The notes: a model not told the origin generated them from the sequence alone. A stretch of DNA of 36,465 nt from JBOGJG01 sp050747825 (GCA_050747825.1 JBOGJG010000436.1:1-36465); one strand, 5' to 3'; positions 7,851-16,324 are shown, counted from the stretch's first letter. Numbers and translations: made by a program.

Positions 7851-7943
7851 GGAGGAGTACCGAAGTGGACGTACCGGGCCCGACTCGAAATCGGGTTGCC
7901 CGGTGATGAGCCGGGCACGTGGGTTCGAATCCCACCTCCTCCG
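7851..7943 (+). tRNA. tRNA-Ser (anticodon CGA)
   Basis: 93-nt type II tRNA. The acceptor stem is GGAGGAG/CTCCTCC with discriminator G. The anticodon stem CCCGA/TCGGG encloses loop CTCGAAA, so the anticodon is CGA and reads UCG. The long variable arm (TTGCCCGG...CCGGGCA) and the T arm GTGGG-TTCGAAT-CCCAC are complete. The CCA end is not encoded. A TATACT box at 7810-7815 could be its -10. Confidence 0.96.
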
Positions 7944-7958
7944 AATCCTACCCCAGCC

Positions 7959-8048
<90 letters not shown>

Positions 8049-8118
8049 GATTACTGCCAAAGTGCCGCATATAGCAACGGCGCTTATTTCAGCCTATTTT
8101 GCAGGTTTAGAGATGTAA

Positions 8119-8537
8119 CTACGCATCAAAAGAGGCGACATCGACAGATTCCAGGACTTGGCATTGAAGATCGGCCAGCTTCCGCCCGAAGTCAGCCAAC
8201 AGGATAACTTCCTTCCGGTAATCTGAAGGATCTTCAGGGAAACGTCTGTTCAGATGGATAATTCGATTTTCGAGGCTAATTATAGGCTAATTAGGACCTT
8301 CTCCATAGAGATCAGGGCTGGCTCAATCTTTGGTGGTGGGCGTTGTTTCGAGAATAGGTAAGCGAGTGCAGCTGTGATTTCGGCTAAAAGAGGGGTCGTT
8401 TGAAGGAGCAACTCTTGCTTCTGATGGAGAAGGTTCTCAAGCAGGGACAGCCTAGAGACAATTAGATCAATTTCTTTGAGAAGCCAAGGGATGTTAGAGC
8501 CAGATTGGCCCATGCCCATCATGTACAGCGGAAGCAT
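8119..8537 (-). pseudogene. Unknown small gene broken by an 11-bp tandem duplication
   Basis: The visible frame (8537 to 8280, 85 residues) starts MLPLYMMGMGQSGSN and ends ISMEKVLISL. At its stop the DNA holds two adjacent 11-bp copies, AGGCTAATTAT and AGGCTAATTAG on the plus strand. Removing one copy joins the frame to a further open stretch ending at 8119: ISLENRIIHLNRRFPEDPSD, then YRKEVILLADFGRKLADLQ and a final VDVASFDA. The restored product would be about 135 residues, helical and probably coiled-coil. I do not recognise the family. The start is uncertain; the Met codons at residues 6, 7 and 9 are alternatives. It lies in the decayed segment beside a transposase remnant. Confidence 0.6.
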
Positions 8538-8612
8538 TCCTCATGGATTTTTCCCCCAACAGTCGCACGGGAATCCAACTCCCCTGCTATAGATAATATC
8601 ATAAAACACTAA

Positions 8613-8828
8613 AAGCAACCGAACATACGCTCTATTGAAGCCGATCTTTCGAGCGGAGGTTTTCCGACGGTGACGCTGCTGGTTTCGCTGGGGCATTACC
8701 TGAAGCTCATGGCCCAGGTGATCGACCAGAGCGAGCGAAGCGTCTTGCGCGGCGAGACAGTGCCTGCTGCCGAGAAGGTCTGTTCGATTTTTGTTTTCGG
8801 GTCGGAATCGAAGGTAGCCGAACGGTAG
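8613..8828 (+). pseudogene. Transposase remnant, ISNCY/IS1202-like
   Basis: A 71-codon open stretch between two stops, with no start codon of its own. It contains LVSLGHYLKLMAQVIDQSE followed by RSVLRGETVPAAEKVCSIF. This matches the conserved stretch I know from ISNCY/IS1202-type transposases (H-Y-L-x-L-M-x-Q-V-I-D-Q-T-E, then V-L-x-G-E-x-V-P-A-x-E-K-V-x-S-I-F-E-P-H-T). Just after SIF the frame departs from the family (VFGSESKVAER and stop), so the DDE-containing C-terminal part is gone. It is a dead fragment. The family is recalled, not searched. Confidence 0.7.
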
Positions 8829-8854
8829 AAGCATCAGCCGCGCGGCAGCTCCCG

Positions 8855-9286
8855 TCAAACTGACCTTTTCAGTCGTTTGATGTCCAGGAGCAGGGCGATG
8901 ACGACTGCGCCCAGGAGGATTCCGCCGGTTGAGGCGCCCAGAGTGCTGTTCAGGACCGCAATACGGGCGATGACGACCAGCGCCAGGGCCGAAGTAGAAA
9001 CGAGGATGGCCCACCAAGCCCAAACGGCGCCATGGCGGTAAGGTCCCAGCACGACGAACAACAGCAAAACGGCGAAGCCAAGGGCGAAGGCGGCTGCGGT
9101 GCCGCGCCTTCCCCGCAACGCAGATTCAACATCCGGCCGGTCTCCGACCACTTCGCCAAGTGTCACGTTTCCGACGACTACATCATCGGAAGCTCCTCCG
9201 AAATAGGCAAGGCCCACAGAAGCCAGGCTGCCCAGAATAATTAAGCCTCCCACCAACAGCAGAATGATCCAACTGACTGTTCTCAT
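8855..9286 (-). CDS. Small integral membrane protein of unknown function
   Basis: 143 residues. I do not recognise the family. There are four predicted membrane helices: about residues 5-30 (WIILLLVGGLIILGSLASVG), 65-82 (AAAFALGFAVLLLFVVLG), 88-106 and 118-135 (GGILLGAVVIALLLDI), with a basic C-terminus (KRLKRSV). The loop between helices 1 and 2 is acidic (GEVVGDRPDVESA). It stands alone among pseudogenes, with the PI-PLC remnant just upstream on the same strand. No indel is evident, so it may still be intact. Poly-purine GGAAAGATACC precedes the ATG. Confidence 0.6.
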   Translation of the reverse strand: MRTVSWIILLLVGGLIILGSLASVGLAYFGGASDDVVVGNVTLGEVVGDRPDVESALRGRRGTAAAFALGFAVLLLFVVLGPYRHGAVWAWWAILVSTSALALVVIARIAVLNSTLGASTGGILLGAVVIALLLDIKRLKRSV

Positions 9287-9312
9287 TTTGGTATCTTTCC
9301 TCTCTGATTTTT

Positions 9313-9761
9313 CTACTCCAAATAGGTTCCGTTTAACGCCACGTCTCCGTTTATCGGATTTGGACGGACAACGATATTGTCATCGAATCTGACCTGATAT
9401 TCGGAAAAGTTCGGATTGGGCTCAGGATAATCGGTACTGATGAAGTGAGCTCCACTGGCGAAGGCTTTCTCGCGCCGAGTGGTGTCCTTTCGGCGGGCTT
9501 CCAAAGTACCGACATCAGCACGCGTCCGAACCAGAAAGCCGGCTTTCACCAGCCGTTGAATGCGCTCGAAATTTTTAACTGGATCAGTGATATTCATCCA
9601 TCCGGCTGCAGCGTGAGACTCGGGTACATCCGCGAAAAAAGTCCTGTTTTCAGACCAGCGTGGCTGCGCAGGTATAAATCGCGAACGCGGCCCCGATTAT
9701 CCAGAGCAAAGAAAACCCTTGCACAAACCTTATCCAAGAGTGGCCAACCCCGCTCGGATGG
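9313..9761 (-). pseudogene. Remnant of Ca2+-dependent phosphoinositide-type phospholipase C
   Basis: Only the C-terminal third of a PI-PLC-C1-like protein remains. Reading down the minus strand, one frame gives GWPLLDKVCARVFFALDNRG, then RVRDLYLRSHAGL. After an A-run at 9647-9650 the sequence continues in the next frame as NRTFFADVPESHAAAGWMN, ITDPVKNFERIQRLVKAGFL, VRTRADVGT and GAHFISTDYPEPNPNF. Adding one A to the run restores a continuous sequence. Upstream of about 9761 the frame closes and homology is lost, so the N-terminal two thirds, including the usual catalytic histidines, are missing. The VRTRAD...STDYP signature is characteristic. A sequencing error could explain the single-base shift but not the truncation. 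Confidence 0.72.
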
Positions 9762-9831
9762 TCAAATGTTCAAAGCACAGATTGGAAATCAGAAAAGCGC
9801 GATCAAATCTATATCAAAACGAAACTAAGCG

Positions 9832-10797
9832 TCAACTGCTTTGAATATTCTGAATTCCTGTTTGAGAGATGAATCGCCAGAGACCCAGGCAGGCGAAGAC
9901 CAGGGAAAACAGCAACGCATCGTGCAGCATAGGAGCACCTGTGAGAACTCAGGCTGCTCGGCCGAGAGGACTTCAGCATAGCCGATCAGAGACCAACTCA
10001 TGGGGGAGATGAACAGGCTGACCTCTTTCATCGCGGATGGCATTCAATCCCGCGGCATCAGACAACCACTCACAGCAGCCAGAGCGATCACCAACAGCGG
10101 AGTAGGCCGTGATGTTGATCAGGAAAAACGCAAACATGACTGCATAAGAAGGCACCAGCGTGCGATAGATGGCGTCGGTGGAAGGCACCAGGTTGAGAAA
10201 GAACGCGTTGCCGGCCGCAGGATTCTCCCGATCCATTTCAACAGGACCTTTCGGGCGATTGGCCTCAACATAAGCTCTGATCAAGGTTAGGCGGTTTATC
10301 GTATGGGGCACGAGCACGTAAAGAGTCTTGTAGAAAAGAAGCTGCTCAATGGCATCCCGGGACCAGGGCATAATTGAGCGCGGATAAATATGAATATCTA
10401 AACCGCGCAGGCCACGGCTGAACCGCCCCGTGGGGAAGTCCAGCAGATCGATAAGTTGTAACTGCGCGGCAGCCTGATTGAAGGCTGGGCCAATCACCAC
10501 GGCAGCCGCCCGGTTCGCCGCACGAACCTGTTGCCTGGCAAGCGCCAGGCTCTCGGCTTTCTGGACATCAATACGCTCATCTTCGATGAACTTGCCGATC
10601 AGACCCTTTGAGAGAGTAGTTTTGTCCTGATTGACGATTGTGAGGGTCAACTGCCGCCTGGCCTGCCCAGTGAAGAGCTTGCCGGGAAAAGCCGAGAATC
10701 CCGATCAAGATCAGCGGCTCACCACGAGCAAAACAGAGGTGCGCCGGTCCCGTATGAGGATGATCAGATCCTTCTTAAGGATTCTCCAGGATTTCAT
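9832..10797 (-). pseudogene. ABC-2 type export permease, multiply frameshifted
   Basis: Successive frames hold consecutive parts of one DrrB-like permease: MKSWRILKKDLIILIRDRRT then SVLLVV; LILIGILGFS in a second frame; KLFTGQARRQLTLTIVNQDK through VPSYAVMFAFFLINITAYSA in a third; VIALAAVSGCLMPRD after an internal deletion; MPSAMKEVSLFISPMSWSLI with GYAEVLSAEQPEFSQ; and finally VFACLGLWRFISQTGIQNI ending at a stop at 9832. The part after INITAYSAVG, which should carry several membrane helices, is deleted. The ATG overlaps the stop of the ATPase pseudogene (ATGA), so the original was a coupled exporter pair. It cannot give a functional permease. Confidence 0.8.
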
Positions 10798-11121
10798 TGG
10801 CCATGGGACGGAACACCGCCCGTTAATTGAAGAAAGACATCCTCCAGTGTCGGCTCAGGAGTACTGCCCACCTGCTGCAGAAAGCCCGCAGTTCGATCCT
10901 GCGCCAAAATCCGCCCCTGATGCAAGATTGCAACGCGATCGCAAACCTGTTGGGCCTCACTCAAATAATGACTGGCATACGGGCAGTCAACTCGGGATAA
11001 ACGGCGAGAGTTTGCGAGACCCACCCGATGTCGCAACGTCGCGCTACGTCCCATTTCTTGAAAGCCTCGCCATCAATCAGAACTTCCCCAACGTCCGGCT
11101 TGAGAAGTCTGGTGAGCGCGA
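10794..11121 (-). pseudogene. ABC exporter ATPase, both ends of the core deleted
   Basis: An N-terminal piece (VALTRLLKPDVGEVLIDGEA, then FKKWDVARRCDIGWVSQTLA and VYPELTAR) contains the Q-loop but lacks Walker A: homology stops exactly where the 36-bp repeat at 11122-11157 begins. After TAR the frame shifts and resumes as ASHYLSEAQQVCDRVAILHQ, the H-loop region, followed by GRILAQDRTAGFL and EPTLEDVFLQLTGG. The signature motif and Walker B, roughly 300 bp, are missing between the two. The architecture is that of DrrA-type drug or antibiotic exporters. It is inactive, and the permease beside it is too. Confidence 0.8.
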
Positions 11122-11157
11122 CGATAGCGCACTTATTTATGTTACGAAGCACTGGTC
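11122..11157 (-). repeat. 36-bp dispersed element (copy 1), possible IS end
   Basis: The minus-strand sequence starting GACCAGTGCTTCGTAACATA and ending GTGCGCTATCG is 34/36 identical to 36337-36372 on the plus strand. Homology to the ABC ATPase starts immediately after it, so an insertion or its excision truncated that gene here. Confidence 0.7.
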
Positions 11158-11193
11158 AGATGCGAGGCTTCAAGAAGACTCATGACGCGCCGC

Positions 11194-13281
11194 TTACCTG
11201 GAGGACCTGATGCGCAGCCGAGACGAGTCCATCTTGAGCGCCTGGATCAGGCTCTGGGGCCAACTCCAGGCGCCGGCTTCCGGCGTGGACAGCATGATGC
11301 TCGTATCATCCAGAGCCAAGGCCAGAGCCTGGGGCATGTCCAAAAGCTTACTGACGTTCAGAAAGATGGGGCCGTCGCGGTGAGTGGAAGGAAGATTCCT
11401 CACATCTAGCTGATCGATTCCGGACTCGAACAGGCTGGCGTACAAAACAATTCCAGCCATTGATCCTCTCGCCTGCAGGCGGACAGCGGCATCTTTAAGG
11501 TGCGGGAGGGTTCGAACCGCCTCAATGGCCCGGCGCACATCCCAAACTCGCATTCCGTCCAGTGTCTGGCCAATCAGCGGGAAGCGCCGCAACAAATGCT
11601 TGTCTTTATCGGCAGGCCAGGCGGTCGGTCCGATTCCGCGGGGCGCGATTAAGACGATCGCCGCCTGTTCGCGGGAAAGCCGCTCCTGCAACCGCTCGAT
11701 GTTTTCGGCTTGCGTCGCAACACCGACTTCGGCTGAGGATTCCTCAAATCCTGGACCGACGATCTGGCTGGCTTTGCCCGGAAACGCAGCCGAAATCCCC
11801 GACTTCCAACGCTGCCAGCCTTGTTCATCCAGGACTCTGAGTGACACGCTCTGCGGATTCTGCACTTCTTGCGGCTGCAGCAGCCACAGGCGAAGGGGAA
11901 CATCCTGTTGACTTATGAATTCATAAACGGATAGCTGCAGGCCTTTTGCCTCGAGTTCAAAGACCTTGTTCAGGTTCAAAGATTCCGGCACCTGGGGCCA
12001 TCCGCCGAACGATTTTTCCTTTAGAGCTTGAAGCCAGGCGGAGCGAAGCTGCTGCCACTCCGCAGCGCTGGAGGGGAGCTTTGGAGCGTCTGCTTTAGGA
12101 ACGAAGACTTCGTGAATGCTCGTGTTGACCTGATCGGCGGGTAATTCGGCAAAGACCTTCAACTGCTCCGGCTCGAAAAATTTTACGGCTGGCTTGTCAA
12201 TGAGCTCGTCCTGTCCCTTCAGCCAGCGGTTCATCCAATGAAAAGCGGGGATTCGAAGGTCCTGCGTGTCCTGGTGCGTACCCTCCGTGACCAGGAGGCC
12301 CAGTCGATCTGCCGCCCCGTAGAGATCATAGATCTGCCGCAGCTTCCAATAGACCCTGGTCACTCCGTCCAGCGGGAAAATGCGGTCCTTGTCGCTGTTG
12401 GACAAAAGGAGCGGCCGGGGCGCCACCAAGGCGGCCAGCGTCGGAAAATCCCAGCAGTAGGTGTTGATCATGTACATGCAGTCGCAGTGGCCTTCGATGG
12501 CATCGTCCACAACATGGTTCTCAAGATCGGTGATGCCGGCTACAGGTACCGTCGCCTGGACCCGATCATCCAGGGCAGCCAACCACCAACTGTAGGCCCC
12601 TCCTCCGCTGCGCCCGGTGACACCTAATTTTTCTGGATTCACCTCAGGACGAGACTGCAGGTAATCAAGAGCACGGATAGAGTTCCAGGCTTCAACTCCG
12701 GCGGGAGTGTATCCGCGGTTGATCCACCACCACATTCCGGCTCGAGTGGTCCCGTGGTGGAGACCTTCGATCTCGCCCAGTTGCAGAGTATCGATGATCA
12801 TTGAGACGTATCCATGCCGTGCGAACCAGGCGGGGTGATGCTGGTAATGCGTCTTGCTGCCATAGGACACGCCGTCTTTCTTGACGTTGCCGTGTCCGCA
12901 GACGTAGAGGACCGCAGGCAGCGGGTGCTCCAGCTTGCGGGGGATATACAGATTGGCCGTGACGTACAGCCCGGGCATGGACTGGAAGTACAGCTTTTCT
13001 ACGATGAAATCCTCGTGCTCAATGCGGCCGGTAATGGTTGGCTTCAGATCCGTTTTCTCAGGAAGAGGCCAGATTCCAAGCATTTCCAGGAGCTGGCGGC
13101 GCAGCTCCAGGCGGCGCTGTTCCCAGACTTGCAGCGTCTCAATGTCATCGAGCCATCGTTCGGCAATACTATCTACCTGGCTCTTGAAGTAGGCCTCCAT
13201 CATCTGTTCACCATGGGTCTGAGCTCGAAGTTGAATTCCCAGGAGAACGACCAGAAGAAAGAAAAAGGGCAAGTGGCGCAT
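11194..13281 (-). CDS. Exported alpha/beta hydrolase, acetylxylan-esterase-like
   Basis: About 695 residues. A signal peptide (MRHLPFFFLLVVLLGIQLRAQ) precedes an alpha/beta-hydrolase domain: oxyanion region AVLYVCGHGN, nucleophile Ser at about residue 225 in GVTGRSGGGAYSWW, acid region SNSDKDRIFP, and a likely catalytic His in TEGTHQDTQD. A long second domain (about 340-695) with no motif I recognise follows; family relatives attack acetylated plant polysaccharides. The open frame extends 21 codons further up, but that part overlaps the upstream transporter gene and has no signal character, so I use the ATG at 13281. It is 25 nt downstream of the Nramp-like gene and probably co-transcribed. 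The substrate is inferred. Confidence 0.82.
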   Translation of the reverse strand: MRHLPFFFLLVVLLGIQLRAQTHGEQMMEAYFKSQVDSIAERWLDDIETLQVWEQRRLELRRQLLEMLGIWPLPEKTDLKPTITGRIEHEDFIVEKLYFQSMPGLYVTANLYIPRKLEHPLPAVLYVCGHGNVKKDGVSYGSKTHYQHHPAWFARHGYVSMIIDTLQLGEIEGLHHGTTRAGMWWWINRGYTPAGVEAWNSIRALDYLQSRPEVNPEKLGVTGRSGGGAYSWWLAALDDRVQATVPVAGITDLENHVVDDAIEGHCDCMYMINTYCWDFPTLAALVAPRPLLLSNSDKDRIFPLDGVTRVYWKLRQIYDLYGAADRLGLLVTEGTHQDTQDLRIPAFHWMNRWLKGQDELIDKPAVKFFEPEQLKVFAELPADQVNTSIHEVFVPKADAPKLPSSAAEWQQLRSAWLQALKEKSFGGWPQVPESLNLNKVFELEAKGLQLSVYEFISQQDVPLRLWLLQPQEVQNPQSVSLRVLDEQGWQRWKSGISAAFPGKASQIVGPGFEESSAEVGVATQAENIERLQERLSREQAAIVLIAPRGIGPTAWPADKDKHLLRRFPLIGQTLDGMRVWDVRRAIEAVRTLPHLKDAAVRLQARGSMAGIVLYASLFESGIDQLDVRNLPSTHRDGPIFLNVSKLLDMPQALALALDDTSIMLSTPEAGAWSWPQSLIQALKMDSSRLRIRSSR

Positions 13282-13306
13282 AAACGCCGAGAAGAATACC
13301 ACCCCG

Positions 13307-14623
13307 CTACAGGCGCGTCCACAGCGTGTAGAGCGCGAAGGCAAGCATCATGCTGGAAGTAAGCCAAAGCAGGAGGTCAACCCACAGTTGGGGGCGCAAG
13401 GCCCTTTCGGTCCGGCGATAGCGCAGGTAAATCGCCGAAAAGCCGATTATCGGCAGCATGCAAGCCTGGGCGATGCCGCCGATAATCACCATCAGAACGG
13501 GCTCTCCCACCCATGAGTAAAGGATTACAAACAGCACCAAGAGTCCAATGATCATGACCCGGCGCCAGGACCGGCGCTGGTCTTCGTCTTGGACTCGAAT
13601 TATCCCGATCAACTCCAGAAAATCGACGACCACGCGCGAATTTGAGGCGGTGGCTGAAAAGGTCGTGGAGAAAAGAACAAAGAAAGCGCCCACTAAGAAG
13701 AGGTAAAGGGCCCAATTCCCCAGAGTGCTCGTATACATGCTGGAGAGGGTGGAGACCATCTCGTATCCGGAGGGTACCGTTCCCATAGCGTAAAGGACTC
13801 CAGCACCCAGCATATAAAACGCGACCGTGGCCAGCGTGTACAGGAACATCGCCAGCACAGCGTCGATCTGCATCACTCGGATCCAACTTCTGGCCCGCTC
13901 AACCCAGGCGGCCGAATGGTCGTTTGGACCCACAAAACGCCTGTATCCCTTTTCAAGACACCAGTAGGGATAGTAGATCAACTCCGTGGCGCCCACGCCC
14001 GTGATCCCGAAAGCGGCGAATGCCACTGCCAATCCTCCGGCGGGAATCGTGAAACTGAACCCCTCCACGAGCTGCTCGGAGCGCACGGCGTAGGGCGTCC
14101 ACGCCAGCAGCAGAGCACAGGCGACGGTGATGAAGGTGAAGCTCACCACCAGAATCGTGGAGATTCGCTCGACGTTCGAATAGGTCCCGCGTAGAAGAAG
14201 AACCGCAGCTAAAATCGATGAGATGATCGCCCAGGTCTGAACGCCAAGCTGAGGAAAGGCAACATTAAAGACTTGGCCGACACCACCAATAATGCCGCCC
14301 TGCTGGAAGGTGACGCCGATGAACATGAACATCCAGGCCCAGGCTACCCAGGAGGCACGCCAGCGCGGCCCCGGAACTTTGTCCAAGGCGCGCAGGCTGG
14401 TATCGCCGGAGGAGATGGAATAGCGGCCCAGCTCGATTTGAACCAGGACTTTGATCAGACAGCTTACGATGATCAGCCACAGAGCGGCGAAACCGACCCG
14501 CGCCCCGAGCGTGGTGGTGGCGATCAACTCACCGGAGCCGACGATGGAACCGGAGACAATCAGGCCAGGCCCCAGTTGTTTCAGCGTCGGCCAAAAGCCT
14601 CGCGGAGCTACTTGGGTGTCCAT
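13307..14623 (-). CDS. Nramp-family-like transporter lacking canonical metal-site motifs
   Basis: 438 residues with about eleven membrane helices and an LeuT-like fold. The N-terminus GFWPTLKQLGPGLIVSGSIV is Nramp-like. At the position of the Nramp TM1 DPGN motif the sequence reads GSGE (VGSGELIATTTLGARVG), and TM6 has FGITGVGATELIYYPYW instead of the MPH-containing helix. The residues that bind Mn2+/Fe2+ in true Nramps are thus absent, so a different substrate is likely. The ATG at 14623 has no obvious competitor. The gene is followed by the exported hydrolase, which may hint at a role in uptake of hydrolysis products; that is a guess. Confidence 0.78.
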   Translation of the reverse strand: MDTQVAPRGFWPTLKQLGPGLIVSGSIVGSGELIATTTLGARVGFAALWLIIVSCLIKVLVQIELGRYSISSGDTSLRALDKVPGPRWRASWVAWAWMFMFIGVTFQQGGIIGGVGQVFNVAFPQLGVQTWAIISSILAAVLLLRGTYSNVERISTILVVSFTFITVACALLLAWTPYAVRSEQLVEGFSFTIPAGGLAVAFAAFGITGVGATELIYYPYWCLEKGYRRFVGPNDHSAAWVERARSWIRVMQIDAVLAMFLYTLATVAFYMLGAGVLYAMGTVPSGYEMVSTLSSMYTSTLGNWALYLFLVGAFFVLFSTTFSATASNSRVVVDFLELIGIIRVQDEDQRRSWRRVMIIGLLVLFVILYSWVGEPVLMVIIGGIAQACMLPIIGFSAIYLRYRRTERALRPQLWVDLLLWLTSSMMLAFALYTLWTRL

Positions 14624-14685
14624 TAATGGAAGCAGATTGTACCTGAACAGAGTGAGGCTTGCTCGAAAATTCCCTGCCTGCTTGC

Positions 14686-14691
14686 TATACT
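14686..14691 (+). promoter_or_regulatory. Extended -10 box upstream of tRNA-Val
   Basis: TGCTATACT is an extended -10 element with TATACT at 14686-14691; a -35 is not clear. Transcription would start near 14700 and run through the GC-rich repeat into the tRNA-Val gene. Confidence 0.4.
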
Positions 14692-14702
14692 GGCGTTTTG
14701 AA

Positions 14703-14757
14703 CATCCGCGAGCGGGGCCGCTCCCTTACGGTCGCGGCTCGGATAAAGTCGCGGCTC
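14703..14757. repeat. GC-rich palindromic intergenic repeat ('PLPYGRGSD' type)
   Basis: GAGCGG-GG-CCGCTC is a perfect 6-bp hairpin, followed by TTACGGTCGCGGCTCGG and a second copy of GTCGCGGCTC at about 14748. Six-frame reading of this unit gives the peptide PLPYGRGSD, which I associate with dispersed intergenic repeats of Acidobacteriota genomes. Only one full copy is in the window. Confidence 0.5.
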
Positions 14758-14777
14758 TGAAACCCATTCGCCTCTCC

Positions 14778-14854
14778 GGGCGGTTAGCTCAGTTGGTTAG
14801 AGCGTCGGTCTTACAAACCGAAGGTCACTGGTTCGAACCCAGTACCGCCCACCA
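14778..14854 (+). tRNA. tRNA-Val (anticodon TAC)
   Basis: 77 nt including an encoded CCA. The acceptor stem is GGGCGGT/ACCGCCC with discriminator A. The D arm is GCTCAGTTGGTTAGAGC. The anticodon stem TCGGT/ACCGA encloses CTTACAA, giving anticodon TAC, and the T arm is CACTGG-TTCGAAC-CCAGT. Confidence 0.97.
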
Positions 14855-14904
14855 CTTCGACTCGATGTTATGATTGAAGCACCATAAGAGGCAAATACCG
14901 GCAT

Positions 14905-16323
14905 ATGGTTGAGATTGCTCCCAGCGTCAGTTACAGCTTCACGATGCGGCTGCGCATCGAAAATAAGTTCGGGATGTTTGCCAAAATTCTGGATGTTGTA
15001 GCCAGAGAGAAGGGCGACCCCGGGGCGGTGGATGTCGTCCGTGCCGATCGCGACTACAAGGTTCGCGACCTTACCGTCGATGCCCGCGACGATACTCATG
15101 CCCGCGCCATCGTCAACGCGGTCAAAAAAATCGAAGGCGTCAGCGTCATCAACGTCTCCGATCGCGTCTTCCTGATGCATTTGGGAGGCAAGATCCGTAT
15201 CCAGAATAAGATTCCCCTGAGCACGCGCCAGGCTCTGTCCATGGCCTATACGCCTGGAGTGGCGCGCGTCTGCATGGCCATTGCCGAAGATAAACGAAAG
15301 GCCCGCACTCTGACCATCAAGCAAAATTCCGTGGCAGTCGTGAGCGACGGCTCAGCCGTCCTGGGGCTTGGGAATATCGGTCCCGAAGGAGCCATGCCGG
15401 TCATGGAAGGCAAGGCCATGCTCTTTAAGGAATTCGGAGAAATCGACGCCTACCCCATTTGCCTCCAGACCCAGAACGTCGAGGAAATCATCGCAGCGGT
15501 GAAATGGATTTCTACAGGCTTTGGCGGCATCAATCTGGAAGACATCAGTGCTCCGCGCTGTTTTGAGATTGAACGACGCTTGAAGGCGGAATTGGACATA
15601 CCCGTCTTCCATGACGACCAGCATGGCACTGCCGTGGTGGTTCTGGCGGCCGCCATCAATGCACTGAAGATCGTCAAGAAGAAGATTAACAAGGCCAGGA
15701 TTGTCATTCTGGGCGCCGGCGCCGCCGGCGTGGCCGTCACGAAAATCCTGCTTTCGGCAGGGGCTCGCAATATTCTGTGCTGTGACAGACACGGGATTAT
15801 CAGCCCGAAGCGCCTCTCCGAATTAGATTCGAGCAAAGCGTTTCTCGCTCAAAATACCAATCCGGAACACCTGGAGGGGAACCTGGAGAAAGCCTGCATT
15901 AGAGCAGACTTATTCATCGGCCTCAGTGGTCCTGCCGCCCTTTCCGCCGGCACTGTCCAGAAAATGGCCAAGAACCCGATTGTGTTCGCCCTAGCCAATC
16001 CGACGCCCGAAATCATGCCCGAGGAAGCCACACCCCATGCGCGGATCATCGCCACCGGACGCAGCGATTATCCCAACCAGATCAACAATGTCCTGGCCTT
16101 TCCCGGCATCTTCAGAGGCGCCCTTGACGCGCGCTCCACGGACATTAACGAGGAAATGAAACTGGCGGCAGCTAAAGCGATCGCCCAGACAATCTCGGAT
16201 GACGAGCTGAGCGAGGAGTACATTGTACCCAGCGTCTTCAATAAACAGGTTGCGCGGCGTGTGGCCAGGGCCGTGGAGAACGCAGCCTTTGACAGCGGCG
16301 TGGCCAAGCGCCGCCGGGGGTGA
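14905..16323 (+). CDS. NAD(P)-dependent malic enzyme with N-terminal ACT domain
   Basis: 472 residues. Oxidatively decarboxylates malate to pyruvate in the cytoplasm. An ACT regulatory domain (about 12-88, MRLRIENKFGMFAKILDVVA) is fused to the short prokaryotic malic-enzyme core: YTPGVARVC with the catalytic Tyr, PVMEGKAMLFKEFG with the catalytic Lys, the metal site in DISAPRCFEIE and FHDDQHGTAVV, the dinucleotide fold IVILGAGAAGVAVTKIL, and FALANPTPEIMPEEA near the C-terminus. The ACT fusion suggests allosteric control by a small ligand, possibly an amino acid. It follows tRNA-Val by 50 nt. The ATG at 14905 is the first plausible start and is preceded by a purine-rich stretch. Confidence 0.93.
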   Translation: MVEIAPSVSYSFTMRLRIENKFGMFAKILDVVAREKGDPGAVDVVRADRDYKVRDLTVDARDDTHARAIVNAVKKIEGVSVINVSDRVFLMHLGGKIRIQNKIPLSTRQALSMAYTPGVARVCMAIAEDKRKARTLTIKQNSVAVVSDGSAVLGLGNIGPEGAMPVMEGKAMLFKEFGEIDAYPICLQTQNVEEIIAAVKWISTGFGGINLEDISAPRCFEIERRLKAELDIPVFHDDQHGTAVVVLAAAINALKIVKKKINKARIVILGAGAAGVAVTKILLSAGARNILCCDRHGIISPKRLSELDSSKAFLAQNTNPEHLEGNLEKACIRADLFIGLSGPAALSAGTVQKMAKNPIVFALANPTPEIMPEEATPHARIIATGRSDYPNQINNVLAFPGIFRGALDARSTDINEEMKLAAAKAIAQTISDDELSEEYIVPSVFNKQVARRVARAVENAAFDSGVAKRRRG

Positions 16324-16324
16324 G

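Noticed and set aside
8541..9023. Minus-strand open frame of 160 codons
   Set aside because: Part is a shifted reading of the membrane protein gene and part is opposite the transposase remnant; no protein features.
9445..9828. Plus-strand open frame of 127 codons ending GNQKSAIKS
   Set aside because: It is opposite the PI-PLC remnant, and its tail is a text-like AATCAGAAA repeat, not a protein.
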